64,000 nt of DNA, from positions 248,001 to 312,000 of the forward strand of contig CAVZKV010000026.1 in the NCBI GenBank assembly GCA_963775835.1. Reading direction: 5' to 3'. Origin of the DNA: AWTP1-13 sp963775835 (GTDB lineage Bacteria; Pseudomonadota; Alphaproteobacteria; Rhizobiales; Hyphomicrobiaceae). The position numbers and the translations under genes are program-made. Below the pieces are notes generated by a model, which saw only the letters and a list, made by a program, of their open reading frames with translations, did not search any database and was not told where the DNA came from. Positions 1 through 10,054 of this stretch are shown here, one piece after another. Position 1 is the stretch's first letter; every line of letters starts with the position of its first letter.

Positions 1-7
1 CAGTGCC

Positions 8-1969
8 TCACTCGGCGGCCACAGATTGACCATGACCATTGCCGGGGACCTGGGCGTGAAGCGGTCGGGCCACGATGCCCAGCCGTTCCACGGCCGCCAG
101 CAGGATTTGTGACAGGAGCTCCGCATAGCGCATGCCCTGGAACCCCGCCATGATGTTCATCTTGCCGTCCCAGCACCAGCCGGGGTTTGGGTTGACCTCG
201 AGCAACTTGATTTCGCCCTTGGCATCGGCCCGGAAGTCGAAGCGGGCGTAGTCACGGCAGCCCAAACGCTCGAACAAACGCGAGGAGTTGTCGATCAGCT
301 GTTGCTGCTTTTGATCGGCCAGGGTCGCCTCTCGGTACTTGATCTGCGTCCAATAGGGACTGTCGGGCTCCCACTTCAATTCATAGCCCAAGATCTTCGG
401 CAACCTTTCGTCGAGCCTGGAGTAGTCGACCTCCAGAATAGGCAGCGCCCTGAGGCCCTGATCGGGATTGCCGACCAGGCCCACCGAGTACTCCGCGCCG
501 ATCAGGAACTCTTGCACCAGCACGCCTCGCCTCGGAAACTCGGCGCGCAGCCGGTCGAGATAATCGAGCAGAGCTTTCTCGTTGTTGACGACGGCCTCCT
601 TGGTGATGCCCTGACTGCTGTCGCCCTGGTTGGGCTTCAAAATCGCGGGAAATACCGAGGGCAAGGTCGCACCCTGGTCGCCCGGGCGCACATAGGATTC
701 GAGGGGGACAGGCACGTCGAGGGCGTGTGCCACCGCGCGCACCAGACCCTTGTCGTAGCAGGCAGCAAGCGCCGAAGGGCCGGCGCCTGTGTAGCCGATG
801 CCCTGCACCTCGAGCAGGGCTGGCACATGCAGCTCCTTGAAGGGGTCGTTGTTCCATCCCTCGTCGCAAAGGTTGAAGACCAAATCGGTCCTGAGCTCGG
901 AAAGATCGCGCTCCAGGGTACCGTGGTTGTCGAGATAGCGGAACTTGTAGCCCGGCACCTCCGACAGCGCATCCTTAAGCTTGCGCACGGTTTCGAGGTC
1001 TTCCGGATTGAAGGTGCCGCCGCGCTTGACCTGATCGGGCAGGCGGTGGTCACCCATGAGGACGGTGACGTCGAGCGCCTGCAGCCGCCCGCGATGCTTG
1101 CGCACCAGTTGCGGAGCGTCGGCGGTGAGAAGGATGCGCCGCGCCATCATGCCGAGATCCTGGTCCCGATCGGAGAGGGCTTCGGCATGGCCATGGTGGC
1201 GGATGTTGCGGAAGCCCGTCTTCTCCAGCAACTTGGCGATGCTGTCGCGTGTATAGAGGCGTTCGGCATAAAACTGGTCGGCGATTACACCCATCTCGTC
1301 GTGAACAATAACTTCGCGCGAGATCAGCCGTTCCCCATCCTGGCTGATCGAACGCTCGCGACAGACGAAATGATGCTCATCAATCCACTCCCACGACCGC
1401 CGATCGAAGTTGTCGTGCATGTGGCTGCCGTCGGTAATGTCCAATACGATCTGCCCGCTGGGGCGTAAAATCTTACCGACCGCGGTTAGGACCTTCTCGT
1501 CGTCCTGCTTGTTGGAGAAGTAGCCGAAGGAGTTGCCCATGATGGCAACGCAGTCCATGCTGTTTTCCGGCAGCCGCGGATTGCGCGCATCCCCCTCCTT
1601 GAACAGCACCTGCAGCCCCTCGCCCTGGGCGCGCTTTTTGGCGAGACGGACGAGGTAGCGCGAGCGGTCGAGCCCCATCACGTGCTTGAAGCCGCGCCGG
1701 GCAAGCTCGAGGCAGTGCCGACCCTGGCCACAGCACAGGTCGAGGATGTGGCTATAGGGCTGCACGGCCGCCGCGGAAACAATGAAGTCCACCTCGCGAC
1801 GGGTGTTCTCCAAGTTCTCGACCACGTCGCCGTCGGTCTTCACATAAAGGGCGTTAAAAAGCTTGCGCCACCACTCTTCCGGCAGGTGGGCCTCGAGATC
1901 CGCAACCGGGCCGAGACACGAACGGGCGGAAGGACGCCTGGGTCGCTTCGCCTTCGACGGCATTACCAT
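8..1969 (-). CDS. Methyltransferase / D-Ala-D-Ala-ligase-like ATP-grasp fusion protein
   Basis: A 653-residue two-domain protein. Residues about 45-285 are a class I SAM-dependent methyltransferase, with motif I LDLCCGQGR at 76-84 and an acidic GDARN further on. Residues about 295-635 are an ATP-grasp ligase of the D-alanine-D-alanine ligase type: FNLCDEGW (365-372), YTGAGPSA (393-400), the ATP-lysine loop LKPNQGDSSQG (444-454), VQEFLIGAEYS (485-495), and the Mg ligands in ARFDFR (575-580) and LLEVNPNPGW (589-598). All the ligase catalytic positions look intact. A normal Ddl is about 310 residues, so the ligase half is full length. It probably joins a carboxylate to an amine with ATP and methylates a related substrate. 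It is unlikely to be the housekeeping Ddl, which sits in the dcw cluster and has no methyltransferase. The substrate is unknown. ATG at 1969 is used; a second in-frame ATG lies at 1963. Confidence 0.9.
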   Translation of the reverse strand: MVMPSKAKRPRRPSARSCLGPVADLEAHLPEEWWRKLFNALYVKTDGDVVENLENTRREVDFIVSAAAVQPYSHILDLCCGQGRHCLELARRGFKHVMGLDRSRYLVRLAKKRAQGEGLQVLFKEGDARNPRLPENSMDCVAIMGNSFGYFSNKQDDEKVLTAVGKILRPSGQIVLDITDGSHMHDNFDRRSWEWIDEHHFVCRERSISQDGERLISREVIVHDEMGVIADQFYAERLYTRDSIAKLLEKTGFRNIRHHGHAEALSDRDQDLGMMARRILLTADAPQLVRKHRGRLQALDVTVLMGDHRLPDQVKRGGTFNPEDLETVRKLKDALSEVPGYKFRYLDNHGTLERDLSELRTDLVFNLCDEGWNNDPFKELHVPALLEVQGIGYTGAGPSALAACYDKGLVRAVAHALDVPVPLESYVRPGDQGATLPSVFPAILKPNQGDSSQGITKEAVVNNEKALLDYLDRLRAEFPRRGVLVQEFLIGAEYSVGLVGNPDQGLRALPILEVDYSRLDERLPKILGYELKWEPDSPYWTQIKYREATLADQKQQQLIDNSSRLFERLGCRDYARFDFRADAKGEIKLLEVNPNPGWCWDGKMNIMAGFQGMRYAELLSQILLAAVERLGIVARPLHAQVPGNGHGQSVAAE

Positions 1970-2181
1970 GGTGGACGAGTGTCCTCCTCAGTGTGGCGGC
2001 TTGCGGTCGCTGGGGCGACGACGGCTCCCCGTGGCGACGCGCCTTGTGGCGGTCAAGACGAGACCCTGATGGGTCCCAGGAAAACGCGAACGTATTAGTC
2101 CCTCGTCATCGGCTGTCAAACTTTTATCTGTGGACGATCGATCTCGGATGCAAGCTCTTTTTGTCGAGCGCCGTTCCGCAC

Positions 2182-3477
2182 TCAAGCCTGGCGCAGGAAG
2201 CCGGCAATGAAGAATCCATCCGTCCCATGACGCGCCGGCGTCAACAGCAGGTGATTGTCACTGCCATCGGCCGAGGCCGGTACGTCGCCGCCGACGCCGC
2301 GGGCCCAGGCCTCACGCCAGGGCAGGCAGGTAAAACCGGGGCAGGCCGTCAGAAACCAGGCGCTCTGGTCGCCGTTCTCCTCCGGCAGCACCGAGCAGGT
2401 GACGTAGACGAGGCGGCCGCCAGGTTTGACGTGGCCGGCGGCGGCCAAGAGCAACGTGCGCTGCTCGGCTTGCCGCTGGGCCAAGTTCGCCGGCCGCAGC
2501 CGCCACTTGGCGTCCGGCCGACGTCGCCAGGCGCCGCTGCCCGTACAGGGCGCATCGACGAACACGAGGTCGAAGCGGTCGGCGAGCGCGCGCAGGGCGG
2601 CTTGGTCACCGGCCGGCAGCACCTGGGCATTGCGCACGCCGGCCCGTTTCAGCCGCTCGATGCTCGGGCGCAGGCGCAAAGCATCCTCGTCGTAGGCGTA
2701 GACTTGGCCGGTGTTGCGCATGCTGGCGGCGAAGGCCAGCGTTTTGCCGCCGGCCCCTGCACAAATATCAAGCACCTGCTGGCGCGGGGCGGCGTTGGCG
2801 AGCAGCGCCGCGAGCTGCGAGCCCTCGTCTTGCACTTCGTACCAGCCGCGCGCATGGCCGACGTCGGCCTCGACGTTGGGCTGCCGGTGGCCGCCGTCCG
2901 GGGCGGGCAGCCGCACGCCGATGGGAGAGTAGCGGGTCGCTTGCGCGGAGAATCGGGCAAGGCTCTTGAGCACCTTGGCGCGTTCGGCCTTGAGCATGTT
3001 GACCCGTAGATCCACGGGCGCACGCCGCGCCAGCGCCGCGCCCTCCGCGCCGGCCGCCGCGCCGAAGGCGCGGGCGAAGGAGGGCTCGAGCCAGTCCGGG
3101 ATGTCGCCTTCGATAGCGGCGGACGCGCCGGGCGCCGGAGGACGCCAAAGCCCAACCCGCTCGGCCTCGCTCAGCGGCTCCAGCGCATAGGCCGAGCCGT
3201 CGGCGCTGGCGATCACCGCCGCTTCCGTCAGACCGAGTGCCTTGGCGGCTGCCGCCAACGCCAGCGCGCGTGGACTGTCGCTCTGCATGCGAGCGGCGAG
3301 CGAACGCCGGCCGCGCAGGGCGTCATAGACGAGATTGCCGATAGCCGCCCGGTCGCTGGAGCCCGCGAAGCGGTGGCTCTTGCCCCAGTCGGCGAGGGCG
3401 GTGGCGGCAGGTCGATGTCTGCTCAGGACCTCCTCGAGGACCTCGACGGCGGCCTTGATGTGGGCGCCAGGCCGCAT
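2182..3477 (-). CDS. RsmB/NOL1-NOP2-Sun family rRNA cytosine-C5 methyltransferase
   Basis: Methylates cytosine C5 in RNA, most likely 16S rRNA, using SAM. The SAM-binding motif DICAGAGGKT is followed by the catalytic motif DAPCTGSG (with the PC cysteine), RRRPDAKWRL, and the second cysteine motif YVTCSVLPEENGDQ. Both cysteines typical of the m5C methyltransferases are present. The N-terminal part is the poorly conserved RNA-binding region. I use ATG 3477, which clears the stop of the upstream MAPEG gene; the longest frame begins at a TTG at 3489 and would overlap it. Probably co-transcribed with the MAPEG gene. It could be RsmB or a paralogue with another target base, so no symbol is given. 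Confidence 0.93.
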   Translation of the reverse strand: MRPGAHIKAAVEVLEEVLSRHRPAATALADWGKSHRFAGSSDRAAIGNLVYDALRGRRSLAARMQSDSPRALALAAAAKALGLTEAAVIASADGSAYALEPLSEAERVGLWRPPAPGASAAIEGDIPDWLEPSFARAFGAAAGAEGAALARRAPVDLRVNMLKAERAKVLKSLARFSAQATRYSPIGVRLPAPDGGHRQPNVEADVGHARGWYEVQDEGSQLAALLANAAPRQQVLDICAGAGGKTLAFAASMRNTGQVYAYDEDALRLRPSIERLKRAGVRNAQVLPAGDQAALRALADRFDLVFVDAPCTGSGAWRRRPDAKWRLRPANLAQRQAEQRTLLLAAAGHVKPGGRLVYVTCSVLPEENGDQSAWFLTACPGFTCLPWREAWARGVGGDVPASADGSDNHLLLTPARHGTDGFFIAGFLRQA

Positions 3478-3481
3478 GACC

Positions 3482-3916
3482 TCAGGCAAATCCGCCGGTC
3501 AGGACGTGGAAGAACAGCTTCAGCCACATGCCCGCCAGGATCAGCAAGCCCAAGGCGAAAACCGGTGAGCGCCAGCGCACCCGGTTGGGGCCGACGTGAA
3601 TGGCGGCATGCGCGATGCGCGACAGCACGAACAGCCAGGCGAGCACAAGCATCAGGAAATCGACGCCCTTGGTGAGGAGCGCAAAGGCCACCGCGGCATA
3701 GAACAGCACCGGCAGCTCGAATTGATTGCGCTGGTTGGCGGCACGCTTCTCGGCATCGGGCGGCCACACCACATGACCCAAGGCCAGCTCGGCACCGCCG
3801 CTGCGGCGGTCCATGGCGGCAATGGCGCGGGTACGGGCGACGGCGAGCAAACCGTAGACGATAAAGGTCAAAAGGACTTGCACGAAGACCGGGTAGAGAA
3901 TGACGACCTGATTCAT
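3482..3916 (-). CDS. MAPEG family membrane protein
   Basis: A 144-residue protein with four hydrophobic segments, as in the MAPEG family (membrane-associated proteins in eicosanoid and glutathione metabolism). The family hallmarks are visible: an RxxNQRNQFE-like stretch in the loop after helix 1 (RAANQRNQFELP), then an aromatic-rich third helix with RIAHAAIHVG. Bacterial members are inner-membrane proteins of unclear function, some with glutathione transferase or peroxidase activity. It lies directly upstream of the RsmB-like gene on the same strand. Confidence 0.85.
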   Translation of the reverse strand: MNQVVILYPVFVQVLLTFIVYGLLAVARTRAIAAMDRRSGGAELALGHVVWPPDAEKRAANQRNQFELPVLFYAAVAFALLTKGVDFLMLVLAWLFVLSRIAHAAIHVGPNRVRWRSPVFALGLLILAGMWLKLFFHVLTGGFA

Positions 3917-3965
3917 GGGCCTTCCAGGCCGACCGGCCTGTCGCGATCGTTGGCTCGACGAGACG

Positions 3966-5450
<1,485 letters not shown>

Positions 5451-5767
5451 ATTCCGCTCTCCCTGCCGTCAGGTTGGCCGAAAACGGGCGCGCCGGGCCT
5501 ATTTTGCTCGGCACGCGGCCCATGAGCCGCCCCTGTGGTGGAATCGTTCCAAGCTTCCTATTAGCAGAGCCCGCCAGTGAGGGAAAGGCGGTCCCGCCGC
5601 GCTCGGGCTGCTCTAAGCGACGGCAGTGCCGAAGGGGGTGCGTCCGGCCGCGGTCGTGCCGAGTCTGGTCGCGTGTGGTCGCGTCTGGCCGGCTGCGCCT
5701 GCATCAGAGGGCAGCCACCCGACGCGACCCGCCCCACGATCCCCCGAGCGCATAGATCGGATGGCGA
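5451..5767. other. Intergenic region upstream of guaB
   Basis: About 317 bases between the rlmE stop and the guaB start, both on minus. It should carry the guaB promoter. I see a short direct repeat (TGGTCGCGT twice near 5664-5684) but no convincing gene, terminator or RNA. Confidence 0.5.
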
Positions 5768-6457
5768 TCAGGCGCGAAACTGGGTGGCCGTGACGTAGAG
5801 CTCCGCCAATTCGGCGCGGCTGGCCGGTGGCTTGACGTGCCGCACGCTGGCAAAGGCTTTTTTGAGCCGATCGAGCAGTGCCCGTTCGGAGCCACCCTGG
5901 AACATTTTGCACACGAACGCCCCGCCCGGCGCCAGCACTTCGATGGCAAATTCGGCGGCCGCTTCGGCCAGCGCCATGATGCGCAGGTGGTCTGTGCGGC
6001 TGTGCCCGGTGCCCTGCGCGGCCATATCGGACAAGACGACGTCGGCACCCCCCTCGCGCAGCAGCGCCTTGAGCCTGGCCGGAACCGTCGGCGCCATGAA
6101 GTCGCCCTCGAGGAAGACGACGCCCGCAAGCGGCGCCATCGCCAGCAAGTCGATGGCCACAACCTGGCCGCGCCCCGCAAGGGATCGGACGCGCTCCGCC
6201 GCCACCTGGCTCCAGCCGCCCGGGGCGGCGCCCAGATCGACCACGCGCCGGCCAGGCCGCAGCAGGCGGTACTTGTCGTCGATCTCGATCAGCTTGTAGG
6301 CGGCCCGCGAGCGGTAGCCCTCGCGCTGCGCCGCTGCAACGTAAGGGTCGTTGAGCTGCCGCTCGAGCCAGCGCTGGGAGGAGGCCGTGCGCTGCTTGGC
6401 CGTCTTGAGGCGGACCTTGAGCTGATGCCGGCCTATCGGCCGGTCGCGGTTGCTCAT
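5768..6457 (-). CDS. rlmE: 23S rRNA 2'-O-methyltransferase RlmE (FtsJ)
   Basis: Methylates the 2'-O of U2552 in 23S rRNA during large-subunit assembly. The SAM motif is VVDLGAAPGGWSQVA. The K-D-K-E tetrad typical of FtsJ can be followed: K in AYKLIEID, D in VLSDMAAQGTG, K in GAFVCKMFQGG, E in ELYVTATQ. RxRAAYKL(I/L)EID is a strong family signature. I choose the internal ATG 6457 (229 residues, close to the family norm of about 210-240). The longer frame begins at a GTG at 6520 and would overlap the upstream regulator gene, which stops at 6465. GAGG lies just upstream of 6457. Confidence 0.95.
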   Translation of the reverse strand: MSNRDRPIGRHQLKVRLKTAKQRTASSQRWLERQLNDPYVAAAQREGYRSRAAYKLIEIDDKYRLLRPGRRVVDLGAAPGGWSQVAAERVRSLAGRGQVVAIDLLAMAPLAGVVFLEGDFMAPTVPARLKALLREGGADVVLSDMAAQGTGHSRTDHLRIMALAEAAAEFAIEVLAPGGAFVCKMFQGGSERALLDRLKKAFASVRHVKPPASRAELAELYVTATQFRA

Positions 6458-6464
6458 GCCAGCC

Positions 6465-7112
6465 TCAGGCCTCGAGCGGAGTTGCGTCGCCGCCTCGCCC
6501 GGCGCCACCCTTGTCCGCACCCGAGAGGCCGGAAAGATAGGTGGCCACCAGATCCTCGATCAGCCGGTTGGCGGTCTCCGTCGTGACCACGGAAAGCTTG
6601 TCGGCGGTCGACAGCGACGTGATGCCATGCACCCCCGCCCACAGAACGCGCGCCGCGCGCTGGCGCTCGGTGTCCTGGCCCGGACCGAATTCTGGCGCCA
6701 GGGCCGTCTCGACGCGGCTCATCAGGGTTTCGAGCTTTTGCTGATACCAGGATGGAAGCGCGGTGCCGGCCGGCATGTGGTGCTCGAACAACAGGTTCCA
6801 GAGCTTCGGTTTTTCGTGCGTGAAGGCGAGGTATGTAAGCGCCAGCCGTGTCACGCGCGTGCAGGCATCCCCTTCATTCAACAGCCCCGCGAGCCTCTGG
6901 TCCAAGGCGTCGAGCACGCGGGCTTCGATGTTGAGGACGACATCGTCGAGGTTCTCGAACATGTTGTAAATCGTGCCGGGCGAATAGCCGATACGTCGGG
7001 CGATCTCGCGCGCCGACAAGCCGGCGATACCTTGGGCTTCGATGATGTCTTGCGCAGCATCCAAAATCAGTTCGCGCAGCTGCTGCGGCGTGTGCGTCGA
7101 CCGTCGTCCCAT
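6465..7112 (-). CDS. TetR/AcrR family transcriptional regulator
   Basis: A 215-residue repressor-type protein. The N-terminal helix-turn-helix (residues about 12-58) reads LILDAAQDIIEAQGIAGLSAREIARRIGYSPGTIYNMFENLDD, shown here only to locate it; the recognition helix is around SPGTIYNMF. The C-terminal half contains WAGVHGI, the WHG-type ligand/dimer motif. It lies 7 bases upstream of rlmE on the same strand, so the two are probably co-transcribed. The ligand is unknown. Confidence 0.92.
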   Translation of the reverse strand: MGRRSTHTPQQLRELILDAAQDIIEAQGIAGLSAREIARRIGYSPGTIYNMFENLDDVVLNIEARVLDALDQRLAGLLNEGDACTRVTRLALTYLAFTHEKPKLWNLLFEHHMPAGTALPSWYQQKLETLMSRVETALAPEFGPGQDTERQRAARVLWAGVHGITSLSTADKLSVVTTETANRLIEDLVATYLSGLSGADKGGAGRGGDATPLEA

Positions 7113-7858
7113 GGCCTCCTGGCCCTAGCCTTGCCATGCCTCGGCGCTTGCCGCACGGCGGGTCGACCAGCATAGGTGGAAATGGCCTCTTTGGGCAAAT
7201 ACAACCGGGGATTGTCCTAGCCCGCTGGGCGCTTGCGCGGATGAGAGGGTAAAAAGAGCGGCGAAGCACTTTGCGCGAGGCTTTGCACGGGCAGCGATGG
7301 CGGCCGTTCCTTTGCGGCGAATAAAGACGAGGCACTTGGTCTGGTGAAATGGTGGCGCAAACGCGATGCGGCGCCACGACAATCGCTAAGTCCCCCACGT
7401 GGCGGTGGCCGCGCTTTGCCCCGCCCACGCGCGGCGCCAGGCGCCACTGTGGGGGAGACAAAGCCGGCCTTGCTTTTCTTTCTTCTGAACCCCCGTCTGG
7501 TTGCGGGGCTCGCCGCCGGCGAGGTCGGCCACCCCGCCCTTAACATGCAGAATTTTCGCCTAGTTCCTATTATTGTTCACCATCAAGACTAGATTAACCA
7601 ATCAATATCGTGGATATTTGAACTTCAATTCCAATACACCAACAAATTCTTGTGACAAAAAATAGAATAACTAGGTTCATTAAATTTTTATCATGGAGTT
7701 GATCTTGGTTCATCGCGATCTTCTGAGGCAATAGCGGCGCTGTTATTTTAACTCGACTTTAATTGGCCGCCTTTAGGGTCGATCAAGTTCAGCCGCGCGG
7801 CTTGTGCCCAAGGCGTGAACCAACCGCGAGCAAGCTCTGAATGAGTGGGAGAGTGGTC
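7113..7858. other. Long intergenic region with an AT-rich tract
   Basis: About 745 bases without a supported gene. The part near 7560-7750 is visibly AT-rich compared with the rest of the window (runs such as ACAAAAAATAGAATAAC and TAAATTTTTATCATGG). It lies just upstream of the Flp pilin gene and may hold its promoter. I cannot assign boxes with confidence. It also borders a decaying locus, so part may be eroded coding sequence. Confidence 0.5.
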
Positions 7859-8128
7859 ATGAAGGACTTCGTTGCTCGTTTCGTCAAGGACCAGTCTGGT
7901 GCAACGGCCATCGAGTATGGCTTGATCGCGGCCCTGGTTGCCGTCGCCATCATCGGCGCCGCCCGTGCCCTCGGCACGCAGATCGGGACAACCTTCAACA
8001 CGGTCACCGAGATGCAGAAAGGCGGCGCGCGGCAGCACCCCCTAATGCTTCTCGGCGGTGCTCCGCCGGCGTTGAAGCCGCCTGCCCAGGTGCAGGCGGC
8101 TTTGCTCTTTGCCATCCGCTGGCTTTGA
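7859..8128 (+). CDS. Flp/Fap-type IVb pilin, probably frameshifted at the 3' end
   Basis: Major pilin of the Flp (tight adherence) pilus. From ATG 7859 it has the short leader MKDFVARFVKDQSG, then the hallmark GATAIEYGLIAALVAVAII and a tail ending GTTFNTVTEMQ, a normal Flp pilin to about residue 55. The frame then runs on with unrelated proline-rich residues to 8128, through a hairpin. Removing one base upstream of 8043 (for example from the C run 8038-8042) puts a TAA at 8043-8045 in frame and gives a typical 61-residue pilin. The pilin is therefore probably damaged by a one-base insertion, or the base is a sequence error. Confidence 0.75.
   Translation: MKDFVARFVKDQSGATAIEYGLIAALVAVAIIGAARALGTQIGTTFNTVTEMQKGGARQHPLMLLGGAPPALKPPAQVQAALLFAIRWL
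8076..8110 (+). terminator. Rho-independent terminator-like hairpin after the pilin gene
   Basis: A perfect 10-bp inverted repeat, AGCCGCCTGC (8076-8085) and GCAGGCGGCT (8092-8101), with a 6-base loop, followed by a T-rich run (TTGCTCTTT). It sits about 30 bases after the TAA that would end a normal pilin frame, where attenuating terminators often follow abundant pilin genes. Its position inside the extended pilin frame supports the view that the extension is not real. Confidence 0.75.
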
Positions 8129-8187
8129 CCGGCGCTCGCCATTGGCGCCGCCCGTGCGGGCGACGTTTTGCCAAGGATTGCCCGCCC

Positions 8188-8871
8188 GTGCTCGACCTGA
8201 TCGTGCTCCTGCTGTTGCCGGGTAGCCTGGCGTTTGCCGCGGCCATGGATCTCCTCACCATGACCATTCCGAACCGCATCGCCCTCGTTGTGCTTCTGGC
8301 CTTTTTTCCCGCCGCCGTGCTGGCGGGCATCAGCTTGCCCATGATCGGTGCGCATTTAGCCACCGGGCTCTGCGTTCTCCTGCTCGGCATGGTCTTTTTC
8401 TTTTGCGGTTGCTGCGGCGGCGGTGATGCCAAGCTGCTAGCGGCCATCGCCCTCTGGCTCGACTTCGATAACCTGTTTCAATACCTGCTTTACACGGCCG
8501 TGGCGGGGGGCATGTTGGCCACCGCTTTGTCGATGCTGCGCTCGGTACCGCTGCCCGGGATGCTGCTGGCGGAAGCCTGGGCGGTGCGCCTGCATCGGTG
8601 CGACGCGGGAATACCCTATGGCATTGCCCTTGCGGCCGGCGCACTGCTCGTTTATCCGCATACGTCCTGGTTTGCTCGACTCGCCGGCTGCGGCGGTGCC
8701 TTCCGCATGAAGCCGCCGACGCCTGACCGCTCGGCGCGCAGGCGTTTCGTTGCCACGCACGACAAGCGCACCACGTCGATCGAAGTTCTGCGCTTTGGCA
8801 AGAGCCAACGCGGTTATGGCTGTCCAACGAGAGGGCAAACCGGCGGCCAAGAAGGTTGGCTAACTGCTTAA
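8188..8871 (+). CDS. Prepilin peptidase CpaA-like (TadV, A24 family), run-on at the C-terminus
   Basis: An inner-membrane aspartic peptidase that would cut and mature Flp prepilin. Starting from GTG 8188 (AAGGA upstream) it has about five hydrophobic helices. The first aspartate is in AMDLLTMTIPN, and the GxGD-type catalytic motif is CGGGDAKLLAAIALW. IPYGIALAAGAL is near the normal end. CpaA proteins are usually about 160-180 residues, and homology ends around HTSWFARLA. The frame then continues about 50 residues through sequence that looks like eroded cpaF. The catalytic core is intact, but the native stop appears lost by deletion. Confidence 0.8.
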   Translation: MLDLIVLLLLPGSLAFAAAMDLLTMTIPNRIALVVLLAFFPAAVLAGISLPMIGAHLATGLCVLLLGMVFFFCGCCGGGDAKLLAAIALWLDFDNLFQYLLYTAVAGGMLATALSMLRSVPLPGMLLAEAWAVRLHRCDAGIPYGIALAAGALLVYPHTSWFARLAGCGGAFRMKPPTPDRSARRRFVATHDKRTTSIEVLRFGKSQRGYGCPTRGQTGGQEGWLTA

Positions 8872-9513
8872 CTGTCTCACCGGCTCGATCGATCACGACG
8901 AACGCATCATAACCTGCGAGGACTCGGCGGAACTGCAGCTGCCGCAGCCGCACGTGGTACGGCTGGAAACGCGGCCCCCCAATCTAGCGAGGGCGAGATC
9001 ACCATGCGAGATCTCGTCAAAAACTGTCTGCGCATGCGGCCCGAGCGCATCATCGTCGGCGAGGTGCGCAGACCGGAGGCATTGGAACTGCTGCAGGCCA
9101 TGAATACGGGCCACGACGGCTCGATGGGGTGCGTTGCACGCCAACTCGCCGCGCGAAGCATCTGTCGTCTTGAATCCATGATCATGATGAGCGGCTACGC
9201 ACTCCCCGTCAAAAACCATCCGCGAAATGATCATCGGCTCGATCGACATTATCGTGCAGGCCTCGCGCCTGCGCGATGGCTCCCGCAAAATCGCGCATGT
9301 CACCGAGGTGATGGCATGGAGGGTGACGTGGTCACCCTGCAAAACTGATCGTCTTCGGATCAGGGAGGACCAACGGCAAAATCACGGGCGCGCATCGATC
9401 GACGGGCATCGCCCGCCCGCGCTTCTGGGAGCGCGCCGAGTATTACGGCGAAACTGGACGCCTGGCGCAGGCGCTCACTACCACCGAGGCGCACGGCAAA
9501 GCGGGCAATGCCC
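8760..9513 (+). pseudogene. Degenerate CpaF/TadA pilus-assembly ATPase
   Basis: Pieces of the Flp pilus secretion ATPase appear in changing frames: NCLTGSIDHDERIITCEDSA and HVVRLETRPPN (about 8866-8985), MRDLVKNCLRMRPERIIVGEVR (9004 on), AMNTGHDGSMG, a HANSPREA piece, RLESMIMM, GSIDIIVQASRLRDGS (about 9237), EGDVVTLQ (about 9320) and GRPRFWERAEYYGET-like sequence to about 9480. At least five frame changes are needed to join them. The Walker A region expected near 8840-8865 is unrecognisable, and the first half of the gene is missing. It cannot make a working ATPase. Confidence 0.9.
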
Positions 9514-10054
9514 ATGGATAGCAATGAGCTGATGCTGGTTGGACTATTGCTGCTGGCGGCGCTTTCCGTCGCCGCCATCGTCTTCTTACTGATTAATCCG
9601 TACCTGTCAGGCGAGCACCGCACCGACAAACGGATCCAGGGGGTCACGGAAAACCGGGCAAAGCAAATCGCGATCAAGACGCTCAAGGAATTGGAAGATC
9701 GCCAGAAGGCGCGGGAAAAGCTGTCGTTGCGCCTGCGCCTGCAGCGCGCCGGATTGGACATCCAGCCGCGGGTATTTTGGCTTGCCAGTCTCGTCTGCGG
9801 GGTAGTGCTCGGCGCCGCAATTTGGCTGACCGCACCCAACCTGCCGATTGTGGTGCCGCTGTTGGCCCTGTTCGTTGGCACCTTGGGGTTGCCGCGCTGG
9901 ATTCTTGCGCGCACGACCAAAGCGGCGCCAATACAAGTTCACCGACGAGCTGGCCAATGCCGTCGACGTCATCGTGCGCGGCGTCAAGTCGGGATTGTTG
10001 CTCAACGAGTGCCTTGCCATCATCGCGCGCGAATCGCGCAACGAGCATGTTTGA
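9514..10054 (+). pseudogene. Degenerate TadB (Flp pilus inner-membrane platform protein), N-terminal part
   Basis: From ATG 9514 the frame codes for a TadB-like N-terminus (about 135 residues: a hydrophobic helix, a charged cytoplasmic stretch with AIKTLKELEDRQKAREKLSL, QRAGLDIQPRVFW, and two more helices). A frameshift near 9925-9945 moves the conserved continuation YKFTDELANAVDVIVRGVKS and LLLNECLAIIARES into another frame, which stops at about 10054. The C-terminal half of TadB is absent, and TadC-like sequence follows at once. Confidence 0.88.

Noticed and set aside
302..1468. A 388-codon frame on plus inside the methyltransferase/ATP-grasp gene
   Set aside because: Antisense shadow of a clearly coding gene with all motifs on the other strand.
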